Below, piece by piece: positions 1 through 5,978 of a stretch of 14,425 nt of DNA; position 1 is the first letter of the stretch; each line of letters begins with the position of its first letter. Source of the DNA: CAZRKC01 sp964600665 (lineage in GTDB: Bacteria > Bacillota > SLNR01). The notes beneath the pieces are model-generated. The model saw only the letters and a list, made by a program, of their open reading frames with translations. It ran no database searches and was not told the DNA's origin. A program made the translations under genes and the position numbers. Location: NCBI GenBank assembly GCA_964600665.1, contig CAZRKC010000045.1, positions 1 to 14,425 on the forward strand, written 5' to 3'.

Positions 1-61
1 GCCATTTTCTATAAATTATTTTAATAAAAAATTTGTGTAAAAAATATAATAACGTGAATGA

Positions 62-246
62 CTTATATCCGTCGGTTATCGTGTGAAATCTCAAAGAGGC
101 GTTCAGTTCAGGATTAGGGCAAGACTGTCCATGGTTATACAGCTGTAAAAGTAATCTATAAGCGTGCAGATGCGCAGCAGCCATTTATGGGGTTGACGAA
201 AAGCAACGCAGGTACTGGTGATTTATTGATTGAAAAGCTTACATAA
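62..246 (+). pseudogene. RhuM-family protein remnant, frameshifted and internally deleted
   Basis: Two fragments in different frames read like the RhuM (virulence RhuM / Fic-associated) family. The first, 68-130, gives SVGYRVKSQRGVQFRIRA, close to the family motif SVGYRV-S-RG-QFRIWA. The second, 130-246, is in another frame and gives HGYTAVKVIYKRADAQQPF followed by MGLT, matching the family's (TAAE)-II-RADA-PNMGLT block, and then reaches a TAA at 244. Intact RhuM proteins are about 300 residues or more, and the stretch between these two blocks is normally much longer, so the gene has lost its middle and its ends. RhuM genes are typical passengers of mobile and defence islands. The family assignment comes from recognised motifs, not from a search. 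Confidence 0.7.
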
Positions 247-248
247 AT

Positions 249-352
249 ATTCAAAGCCAGTTGATATGTTTCCACAAACCTCGAAAACGCTGAAGAACGG
301 TTGATATGTTCCCAAGAACGCAGACATCAATAAAAGCAACTAGAGCCACCCT
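249..352 (+). pseudogene. Two tandem short segments resembling the C-terminal motif of a 23S rRNA (uracil-5-)-methyltransferase
   Basis: The frame starting at 257 reads PVDMFPQTSKTLKNG then TGA at 302. The frame starting at 300 reads VDMFPRTQTS and ends at a TGA near 350. PVDMFPQT is the characteristic C-terminal motif of RlmD/RlmCD/TrmA-type methyltransferases, normally followed by HVE. The two copies start 40 nt apart, sharing TTGATATGTT at 261 and 301. Nothing else of the methyltransferase is recognisable. The 3' ends of such genes are known integration sites for some integrative elements, so these may be attachment scars, but chance similarity of a short peptide cannot be excluded. Confidence 0.35.
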
Positions 353-440
353 GTTTGCGGGAACAGATTGAGTAATAGCAGGGTGTGCATACCTTTCAGA
401 GTTATCTAGTTCGATAAATTGTATCAATTATGAAGTCATC

Positions 441-480
441 AGACAAATATATACTTAAATTTTGATACAATCAGGAACCT
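441..480 (+). repeat. Dispersed AT-rich motif, copy A
   Basis: Contains CAAATATATACTTAAAT followed by TTGATACAAT and then GGAACC. It aligns with copies at 2899, 5654 and 8798. The downstream hairpin seen in the copies at 2899 and 5654 is missing here; the palindrome beginning at 485 takes its place. Confidence 0.6.
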
Positions 481-484
481 TTGA

Positions 485-560
485 CATGATATGTCCCCCG
501 TTTGTGTAGTCTTGAATTTTTTTTATTTCAAGTGTCTATTCAAAGGGGGAGCATATCATG
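485..560. repeat. 76-nt imperfect palindrome overlapping a start codon and its ribosome binding site
   Basis: The left arm CATGATATGTCCCCC (485-499) pairs with GGGGGAGCATATCATG (545-560) with a single bulge. An inner stem CTTGAA (511-516) pairs with TTCAAG (527-532), and the stretches between are partly complementary. Read outward, the two halves look like the same terminal sequence in opposite orientations. The right arm contains a GGGGGAG Shine-Dalgarno and the ATG of a 13-codon frame (558-599) that soon stops. Insertion elements often bury their transposase start in such a structure; a MITE or two abutted IS ends would look the same. Confidence 0.65.
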
Positions 561-581
561 AGCAAGGTTTCTTTACTTTTA

Positions 582-680
582 ATTGGCAACATTTGTTGAG
601 GAACCTTGTCGCTTTTTTAGAGCCAGAAAAGAGGACTCGCAGGCGTACTGAGGGTGAAAGATGATGGCACGTCCAAACAG
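582..680. repeat. Degenerate dispersed repeat, copy 1
   Basis: The stretch from GGAACCTT through AGAGGACTC to GGTGAAAGAT and GTCC aligns collinearly with 5205-5297, with many substitutions and small gaps. No intact reading frame spans it on either strand. It lies between the palindrome and the IS3-type transposase tail, so it may be the interior of the same decayed element, but no protein family is recognisable. Confidence 0.45.
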
Positions 681-869
681 TAAATAGACTGAGGAGTTTT
701 GGACCGAACATTCAATTTCTTCATAGAAAGCAAGAAGTTTGCCGAAAGTAAGGGAGAAGAGTTGGTAGCAGGCATGCTGTGCAAGTTTATTTTGCGCCCA
801 TCAAGAAGAGGCGGAACGATTGCCAAAAGTATTTTAATAGGAGAATCATTGAGGCGAGAATAAGTTGAA

Positions 870-1020
870 GTATTTCCAACCGGAAGCGTATGTATGCTTC
901 GCTGGAGTATCTGAGCTTAAGCAATTTCTCGGCCGTTATTTGCGGCAGACAGCTTCATAAAGAAGGTTGGGTATGCATGTACTGTTGGTTTGCGACACCG
1001 AAAAAAGCATAAGAGTCAAG
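870..1020 (+). pseudogene. IS3-type transposase (OrfB) C-terminal remnant, copy 1, frameshifted
   Basis: Around 882-935 the sequence reads RKRMYASLEYLS, resembling the R-H-SLGYLSP-F signature near the C-terminus of IS3-family DDE transposases. Aligned to the better copy at 2996-3150, it lacks one base just after the codons for EYLS, which throws the rest (KQF-RYL through the TAA at 958-960) into another frame. Similarity to the second copy continues about 50 bp past the stop, through ACACCGAAAAAAGCATAAGA, so both derive from one element including its 3' flank. No DDE core survives. Confidence 0.6.
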
Positions 1021-1116
1021 ATGCTGTATGCTGAGAGCAACCCACTTGCCGTCAAGATCCAGCTGATTTATTGCCGGGAAACGAATATACAATTTTTCAA
1101 CAAATTTATTTTAACT

Positions 1117-1578
1117 TCACCGGACTTTAACCACGATTTCCACTTCGACCGGAATATTGAAAGGCAGCACATTGGTCCCTAGGGCGGAGCGGGCATGCTG
1201 GCCTCGGGCACCGAACACCTCCACCAGCAAATCAGAAGCCCCATTGATGACCGCTGGCTGGGCATAAAAATCATTGGTACTGGATACAAAGCCCAACAGT
1301 TTAACAATCTGCTCCACTCGGTCCAACTCTCCCAGTTCCTTTTTCAGAGTAGCGATCAGATTTAATCCAGCTTCCCGGGCAGCGGCATAACCTTGTTCCA
1401 GCGTGACATTTTCTCCAAGGCGGCCGGTGATGGTAGGGCGACCTGCGGAGATCGGACCGGATCCGGATAGATAGAGAATGTTATCCGCCCGCTGGACACT
1501 CACATAATTGGCTAGAGGAGCGGGACTGTCCGGAAGAACGATCCCCAGTTCCATTAAGCGTTTTTCAGTTTCTCCCAT
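1117..1578 (-). CDS. Rid/YjgF (RidA-like) enamine/imine deaminase family protein
   Basis: A 153-residue protein of the Rid superfamily, which hydrolyses reactive enamine/imine intermediates released by PLP enzymes; it is cytosolic and expected to be a trimer. The motif YLSGSGP near the N-terminus and the C-terminal HARSALGTNVLPFNIPVEVE are typical of the YjgF_YER057c_UK114-like subgroup with HARSA-G; the Arg of that motif sits where the family's substrate-carboxylate Arg is expected. The frame is open upstream to a TTG at 1596, but the ATG at 1578 is preferred because GGAGGG (1585-1590) lies six bases upstream. It begins 14 nt after the stop of the aminotransferase gene, so the two are one operon, and the pairing supports a role in clearing that enzyme's intermediates. 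Substrate is unknown. Confidence 0.9.
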   Translation of the reverse strand: MGETEKRLMELGIVLPDSPAPLANYVSVQRADNILYLSGSGPISAGRPTITGRLGENVTLEQGYAAAREAGLNLIATLKKELGELDRVEQIVKLLGFVSSTNDFYAQPAVINGASDLLVEVFGARGQHARSALGTNVLPFNIPVEVEIVVKVR

Positions 1579-1592
1579 GTCGATCCCTCCAT

Positions 1593-2777
1593 TCAAATTC
1601 TAACGCATTGCCGGATGACGGCAACCAGGTGGTCGATATCGCTGCGGTCATTATAGTAGTGAATGCTCACCCGGATGGCGCTATCTGCTTCGTAAGGTTC
1701 TCCCGCTCGAGTATGAGCAAAGACACCACCGGCCATCAGCTTTTCGCTGGTTACCTTCAACGCATCCGACAGTTGGACTATTCCAATAGCGGACCGGTTC
1801 TTTGGTTCGTATTTTGACCAGATTCCGGCACCAGGAATCTTCTCAATTTCCTCGTACAGGTATTCCATCAGGCTTAGAACATATTCTTCCACAGTCTCTC
1901 GCCCCAAGGCCAGGTAATGGGCGGCGACCAGTCCTAACGCGTAGATCCCCGGTGCATTGGGATAACCCAGTTCATATCGCCCCGCGTCCTCCCGAAGAGT
2001 TAAATGCTTTTTCCGATCGTTAAACCGTTCGGCATCAGACATCCAACCAGCCCCCCACTGCCGCAAAACCTTACGTAATGCTGGGCTGACATACGCATAG
2101 GCTATTCCGCAGTAATGCATCATCCATTTGTAGTCGTTACCGACTAGAAAGTCGATCCCCATCTGCTCTACATCCACGGACAAAACCCCTAGAGCCTGGA
2201 CTCCATCCACCGCCAGATAGATTCCCCGCTCCCGGCAGAAAGCGCCAATCGGAGCCAAGTCCATCCGAAAACCGGTGCTGCTTTCCACCAGGCTTAAGGA
2301 AATAACACGGGTCCGTTCATCCACCAGAGAAAAAATCTCCTCTGGGGTAAGCGCTCCAGAGGTTGTTCGGGCGTACCGTAGTTCCAACCCCTCCGGTTCA
2401 TGACTCTGCCAGGTGAAACGGGTGCTGATCCAGGCATTGTCGCTCAGGATCACATTGTCGCCGGGCTGCCAGGGAATCCCTTCAGAAAAAAGAGTGAACA
2501 GGTGAGACGAATTCAAACCGAAGGCAATATCGTTTGGCGAACAGTTAATCATCTGCCCCAGTAACACTTTGGAGTCGTCCATCATCGCAAGAGTACCCTT
2601 ACCATTCCAGTCCGAATCACCGCCCACCCGGTAGCGGTCATCCTGGTATTTCTTGACCCCCTCATAGACGTAGTCCGGGATTAATCCAGTGCTGGCGGTT
2701 TCAAAATAGGCGTAATTTTTGATAATTGGGAACCGCTCCCGTTCTTTTTTAAGCAGGGCTGCTTTTCCTTCAATCAC
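1593..2777 (-). CDS. Class V PLP-dependent aminotransferase (cysteine desulfurase / isopenicillin-N-epimerase-like)
   Basis: A 394-residue fold-type I PLP enzyme. Visible landmarks, numbered from the GTG at 2777: YAYFETASTGLIP near the N-terminus (about 22-34), LVESSTGFRMDL (about 163-174), LAVDGVQALG with the PLP-ring Asp at about 191, and GNDYKWMMHYCG with the Schiff-base Lys at about 217. The C-terminal AIRVSIHYYND is the usual class V ending. It lacks the C-terminal catalytic-Cys loop of true cysteine desulfurases, so aminotransferase, lyase or epimerase activity is more likely. The frame is open to a TTG at 2786, but GGAG (2787-2790) would touch that codon and is well spaced (9 nt) for the GTG at 2777. 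It is the first gene of an operon with the Rid protein downstream. Exact substrate cannot be read from sequence. Confidence 0.85.
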   Translation of the reverse strand: MIEGKAALLKKERERFPIIKNYAYFETASTGLIPDYVYEGVKKYQDDRYRVGGDSDWNGKGTLAMMDDSKVLLGQMINCSPNDIAFGLNSSHLFTLFSEGIPWQPGDNVILSDNAWISTRFTWQSHEPEGLELRYARTTSGALTPEEIFSLVDERTRVISLSLVESSTGFRMDLAPIGAFCRERGIYLAVDGVQALGVLSVDVEQMGIDFLVGNDYKWMMHYCGIAYAYVSPALRKVLRQWGAGWMSDAERFNDRKKHLTLREDAGRYELGYPNAPGIYALGLVAAHYLALGRETVEEYVLSLMEYLYEEIEKIPGAGIWSKYEPKNRSAIGIVQLSDALKVTSEKLMAGGVFAHTRAGEPYEADSAIRVSIHYYNDRSDIDHLVAVIRQCVRI

Positions 2778-2898
2778 ATTTCTCAACTCCTCTCAGTGCA
2801 ATCAATCATCGGACTCAGTTCAAGTCTAGTGATAATTAGATTAATTTTACTCTGTCAGCAGCCATTTGGCAATAATTATTCCCATCGAGATCGTACCC

Positions 2899-2959
2899 AG
2901 TCAAATATATACTCAAATATTGATACAATACGGAATCCCTTGGTAGAACAAGGGTTTTC
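2899..2959 (+). repeat. Dispersed AT-rich motif, copy B, with hairpin
   Basis: GTCAAATATATACTCAAAT, then TTGATACAAT and GGAATCC, followed by CCCTTG (2937-2942) pairing with CAAGGG (2949-2954) and TTTTC. It is the fullest match to copy A and, with the hairpin, to the copy at 5654. It lies upstream (5') of the aminotransferase gene, which points away from it, and next to the second IS3-type remnant. Confidence 0.65.
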
Positions 2960-2995
2960 TTCACGTCTAGGAGAATGGAGTCTTATCACTTTTGG

Positions 2996-3150
2996 GAAGT
3001 CAGAATTAAAAACTCCTATGCATGCATCGTTAGGGTATCTTATCCCTAAGCAATTTCGCGAACGCTATTTGTGGGAGATTGCTGCATAATGGGAGGTCGG
3101 GTACGCATATGCCCCACATTTTTACAACTCCGAAAGAAGCATAAGACTCC
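2996..3150 (+). pseudogene. IS3-type transposase (OrfB) C-terminal remnant, copy 2
   Basis: The frame ending with TAA at 3087-3089 gives TPMHASLGYLIPKQFRERYL, a clear IS3-family transposase C-terminal signature (R-H-SLGYLSP-F). The frame upstream runs to 2796 but has no recognisable transposase content before about 3000, so only the tail remains. Sequence similarity to the copy at 870-1020 extends past the stop to about 3148, including CCGAAAGAAGCATAAGA. Unlike copy 1 it is not frameshifted in this part. Confidence 0.65.
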
Positions 3151-3198
3151 ACTTCCCGGCAGGGCGGGGTTTGGGGCAGAGACACTCTTCTCTTTGAG

Positions 3199-3250
3199 GT
3201 GACATTTTCTCAAGTTAATTAGACGTTTTATGTGACATTTTCATAAGTTA
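3199..3250 (+). repeat. Tandem 19-bp repeat, possible IS21-type terminal repeats
   Basis: GTGACATTTTCTCAAGTTA (3199-3217) and GTGACATTTTCATAAGTTA (3232-3250) match at 17 of 19 positions, with a 33-nt period. IS21-family elements carry several such repeats inside their ends, and this motif looks like one of those, but no istA or istB sequence is nearby. They sit just upstream of the T-box promoter. Confidence 0.5.
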
Positions 3251-3291
3251 TTGACAATCGTGGGAGCTTCAAAACCCTAATAAACTAGTAA

Positions 3292-3320
3292 TTGACGACA
3301 AAAAAATAAAGTATTATTAA
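3292..3320 (+). promoter_or_regulatory. Predicted sigma-A promoter of the T-box transcript
   Basis: TTGACG (3292-3297), a 17-nt spacer, then TATTAA (3315-3320). Transcription would start near 3327, about 70 nt before the T-box stem I. A second TTGACA at 3251 has no well-spaced -10 box. Confidence 0.55.
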
Positions 3321-3393
3321 AAGAAGGGATTACTCGTAGGAAGTTGAATAACACACAGACAATCATGACAAACAAATTAATAGACCTATATAA

Positions 3394-3668
3394 AAGTGAT
3401 GAAGGGAAGAGTACATACAGGAAAGATGGTTACAGAGAGCCGGGTTGCTGTGATCCGGTACCGTCCTATGTGTGGAAGTTCATCCCGAAGCTGCGAACTG
3501 AAGGCGTAAGCTGGTAGGTTCAGCCGGACACTTAATCGGCACCGTTAAAAGCCGCGAGTATCGACCTTTCGTCCGTACTCCGTGAGACTTATGCCGCAAG
3601 GCAGAGGTGAAAAAGGGTGGTAGCACGGGTTTATCTCGTCCCTAATTGTGGGGCGGGATTTTTATTTT
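3394..3668 (+). promoter_or_regulatory. T-box riboswitch leader, specifier UUC (Phe)
   Basis: A full T-box is readable. The S-turn AGTA appears at the 5' side of the specifier loop (about 3401-3404). The AG bulge AGAGAG (3434-3439) is followed by a GCCGG/CCGG apical stem around GTTGCTGTGA. The specifier loop is GGAAGTTCA, closed below by GGGA pairing with TCCC; by analogy with known leaders (GAA, specifier, A) the specifier is TTC at 3479-3481, i.e. Phe. The T-box core AAGGGTGGTAGCACGGG lies at 3613-3629; in TGGT the fourth base (3621) is T, which pairs with discriminator A73, as tRNA-Phe has. The antiterminator AGGG...CACGGG with CTCGT-CCCT competes with the terminator that follows. It should let transcription proceed when uncharged tRNA-Phe is abundant. 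The gene downstream is a secreted peptidase, an unusual target. Confidence 0.92.
3633..3667 (+). terminator. Intrinsic terminator of the T-box leader
   Basis: TCTCGTCCC pairs with GGGGCGGGA (with G-U pairs) around a TAATTGT loop, followed by a T-rich tract TTTTTATTTTT. Its 5' arm is also the 3' arm of the antiterminator, the usual mutually exclusive arrangement. Confidence 0.85.
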
Positions 3669-3669
3669 T

Positions 3670-3696
3670 AAGGAGGTGTTGTGTGCTAAGAATTAA
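3670..3696 (+). other. Consensus Shine-Dalgarno followed only by a micro-frame after the T-box
   Basis: AAGGAGG (3670-3676) is the strongest ribosome binding site in the window, but the starts it could serve give almost nothing: GTG at 3681 stops after two codons, TTG at 3679 after five (MCAKN). The peptidase start lies about 80 nt further on with its own site. Either this is the stump of a gene that the T-box once controlled, or a short leader frame that keeps ribosomes on the transcript. Confidence 0.45.
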
Positions 3697-3759
3697 TTAG
3701 TTTGTACGTTCTATAGTGGCACATCAAAAGAATTTTGAGAAAGAAAGGGAGTAGAGAAA

Positions 3760-5124
3760 ATGAGATCACAGAGATATAAGTCCATGGTTCTAGTGCTTGC
3801 ATGCATAATGATCATTGGTGCGGCTGTTCCGGTTGTTGCACTTTCAAACCAAGCATTGCCTGCATTTGACCGTAAGGTAACTGAGAGAATTGAGACAGAG
3901 AACATCCTCCAGCACATTAAAATGCTAAGTGAGGATATCGGGCCTAGGGTTATGGGTTCCAGTGAGGAAAAATTGGCTGCTGAGTATATAAAAGGGATAC
4001 TCGAGAGTTATGGTTATGAACTAGAGCTTTACGAGTTCCCAATACAACGGGTAGGATTTGTTGTGCCGGAGGTTTCGATAATAGAGCCTGTAAAATTGAA
4101 AATCTATCCTACGCCTATTAGCGGAACTGCTTTAACAAATGGCGAAGGGGTGACTGGTCAACTTATTGACTGGGGTACTACTTTAACTCCACCTGTGGGT
4201 GCAGCAGGAAAGATAGCCGTCATTAGCTGTCCGGTAGGTGCGACCAGTTCTACATCATTCAATAACCATCTTACTGCAGTGCAAAATGGCGGCGGAATTG
4301 GTATGGTTTTAATAAGACAAGACAATGCAAGACCTGGCGGCAGAGTTACAGTCCCTGCAAGCATTCCTGCAGTTGTTCTTTCTATGAGTGAAGGTAATAA
4401 TCTTCGCACCTTAATGCAAGTTTCAGAAGTTACTCTGAATATAAACCTTGAGACAAATAAAACATCTACTCATGTTATTGCTACAAAAAAGCCTGTAAAT
4501 GGTAACAGAACCAAGGAAGGCGCCGTTATTGTTGGCGCGCATTACGATTCAGTGCATAGTGCTCCAGGAGCTAATGACAATGCCAGCAGTGTTGCAATCA
4601 TGCTTGAATTGGCTAGAGTTATTGCAACTTATCCGATTGAAAGAGAAATTCGGTTTATTGCATTTGGAGCAGAAGAAGGTGGGGGTGGCTCAAGATATTA
4701 TGTCGAGAATCTGACTTTAGAAGATAAACAGGGGATTTATGCGATGATAAACATGGAGATGCTCGGATCAACATGGGAACCATTGAGTCAAGTATACGTT
4801 ATGACAGTGGATGGGAACGCAAATTTTATTACAGATGCTGGTGAAGCAGCTGGAGCTAGACTAGACCATGTACTTGCGACTGGTGCAGTGGGTGGAAGCG
4901 ATCATGTTCCATTCCACAATGCAGGAATTAGAGCGGCAATCTATGCAAGGGTACTTCTTGACCCTTTCAGGCTTGAATCTGAATACCATACTCCAGAGGA
5001 CAATATGTATGAAAACATCAGTCCAGAGAGGCTAAAAGAAGCAGCAGATATTGTTGGAGCAGCTGTCTACGATATTCTTCGTCCAGCTACACCGAACTTG
5101 ATAAATAGTCAGATAAGAAGATAG
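3760..5124 (+). CDS. ywaD: Secreted M28-family Zn aminopeptidase, YwaD ortholog
   Basis: A 454-residue extracellular aminopeptidase, almost the length of B. subtilis YwaD, with which it is collinear. Residues 1-28 form a signal peptide (basic start, hydrophobic core LVLACIMIIGAAVPVVA). A PA-type insert occupies about 120-225. The M28 catalytic core follows: HYDS with H261, GANDN with D273 as bridging ligand, GAEE with E305 (base) and E306 (ligand), and YHTPED with H410. In place of the family's NLDMVG the protein has NMEMLG, so the second-zinc Asp is Glu at 333. It also has GAEEGGGGS where YwaD has one residue more. AGGGAG (3746-3751) sits eight bases before the ATG. The gene is the only coding sequence between a Phe T-box and a strong terminator, so its expression probably follows phenylalanyl-tRNA charging. 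Confidence 0.92.
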   Translation: MRSQRYKSMVLVLACIMIIGAAVPVVALSNQALPAFDRKVTERIETENILQHIKMLSEDIGPRVMGSSEEKLAAEYIKGILESYGYELELYEFPIQRVGFVVPEVSIIEPVKLKIYPTPISGTALTNGEGVTGQLIDWGTTLTPPVGAAGKIAVISCPVGATSSTSFNNHLTAVQNGGGIGMVLIRQDNARPGGRVTVPASIPAVVLSMSEGNNLRTLMQVSEVTLNINLETNKTSTHVIATKKPVNGNRTKEGAVIVGAHYDSVHSAPGANDNASSVAIMLELARVIATYPIEREIRFIAFGAEEGGGGSRYYVENLTLEDKQGIYAMINMEMLGSTWEPLSQVYVMTVDGNANFITDAGEAAGARLDHVLATGAVGGSDHVPFHNAGIRAAIYARVLLDPFRLESEYHTPEDNMYENISPERLKEAADIVGAAVYDILRPATPNLINSQIRR

Positions 5125-5162
5125 ATGTATTCAGTAACAAGAGTTTTCATGTTGTTAGACAG

Positions 5163-5197
5163 AAATAGAAAGGGTTGTACTGACCCTTTCTATTTTT
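5163..5197. terminator. Terminator after the peptidase gene
   Basis: A perfect 12-bp stem, AAATAGAAAGGG (5163-5174) with CCCTTTCTATTT (5184-5195), nine-base loop and a T run. The A-rich 5' side would let it work on the opposite strand too. Confidence 0.9.
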
Positions 5198-5204
5198 ACT
5201 GTGC

Positions 5205-5297
5205 GCCGGCATTGGAACCTTAACACTTTTTCGGAGTTAGAAGAGAGGACTCAGATGCAAAGAGAGTGTGAAAGATCAGGGGAGGTCCTAACTCGAA
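5205..5297. repeat. Degenerate dispersed repeat, copy 2
   Basis: Collinear with 582-680: GGAACCTTA, CTTTTTCGGAG, AGAGGACTC, GTGTGAAAGAT and GGTCC line up with the same order there. No intact frame and no known family. The stretch from 5298 to 5480 shows nothing recognisable. Confidence 0.45.
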
Positions 5298-5483
5298 ACA
5301 TGTGGGGGGAGAATTTTGAGTAACATTAAGCACGATTTGCCAACCAGGAAGAGTGAGCTGAGTATTAAGGTTTGCTAATCTCTTTGAGTATACAAGGAGA
5401 GCTCTTCGTTGTAAACAAAGAGAATCGAACAAATCATGAGTCAACTGCATGTAATCAGTATACTGTCAGGTAGTTTGGGTTAG

Positions 5484-5618
5484 CTTTCCCAACTCATTAC
5501 CTATGCTGGGCCTTCAGATTTGAAGTTCATCATTGTGGGAGGAGCCCTGCTGGTCATTGCTGGTCTTTCATACTGTATGCGCCTGATTATTGAAGTGATC
5601 ATGGAACATCGGGCTTAA
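5484..5618 (+). pseudogene. C-terminal fragment of an integral membrane protein
   Basis: A 44-codon open stretch after a TAG at 5481 reads LSQLITYAGPSDLKF and then a clear transmembrane helix (FIIVGGALLVIAGLSYC), ending MRLIIEVIMEHRA and TAA. There is no start codon with a ribosome binding site; the composition looks coding rather than random. The family is not recognised. Similar 16-base stretches (AAATCATGAGTCAACT near 5434 and AAACCATGAATCAACT near 5636) flank it, which may be chance. Confidence 0.4.
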
Positions 5619-5653
5619 CTGCTGATTCTGATCAGAAACCATGAATCAACTCA

Positions 5654-5712
5654 AGTCAAATATATACTCACATTTTCACACAATGGGAAGCCCTTACAGC
5701 AAGGGCTTTTCG
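5654..5712 (+). repeat. Dispersed AT-rich motif, copy C, with terminator-like hairpin
   Basis: GTCAAATATATACTCACAT, then CACAAT and GGAAG, leading into AAGCCCTT (5688-5695) pairing with AAGGGCTT (5701-5708) over loop ACAGC and ending in TTTT. The order motif, GGAA, CCCTT hairpin, TTTTC is the same as in copy B at 2899. Confidence 0.65.
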
Positions 5713-5978
5713 TGATTTCAAGGGTAAATTAGACGACACATAAATGTCTGATTTATGCCCTTAACCATCTTTCAAGATGCCAGATGCACACCCCAGGGTG
5801 CAATTTCACGCAGGAGTGCATTTTAGTTTGGGACTCAGTTAGACATAATGACATTGGCAGGATTTGGACACAAATAGACGAATAGATGCTGAAAGTTGTG
5901 TCTCGAGGAATTCGAAGGGAATTCTGATTTCTTAGCCCATTTATGACCTGGTAAAGAAAACAAATTAGGGTGGTGCCT
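5713..5978. other. Non-coding stretch with possible IS end
   Basis: No gene is visible. GGGTGCAATTT (5796-5806) and GGAGTGCATTTT (5813-5824) form an imperfect tandem pair of the type found inside IS21-family ends, without any transposase nearby. A small inverted repeat GAATTC-GAAGG-GAATTC lies near 5910. The ribosome binding region of the next gene is at the end. Confidence 0.3.

Noticed and set aside
257..320. Repeats near 261 and 301 as the start of a CRISPR array
   Set aside because: Only two short diverged units 40 nt apart, no third unit and no cas gene in the window.
967..1182. 71-codon plus-strand frame
   Set aside because: It begins in the flank of the IS3-type remnant and overlaps the 3' end of the Rid gene on the other strand; there is no family signal.
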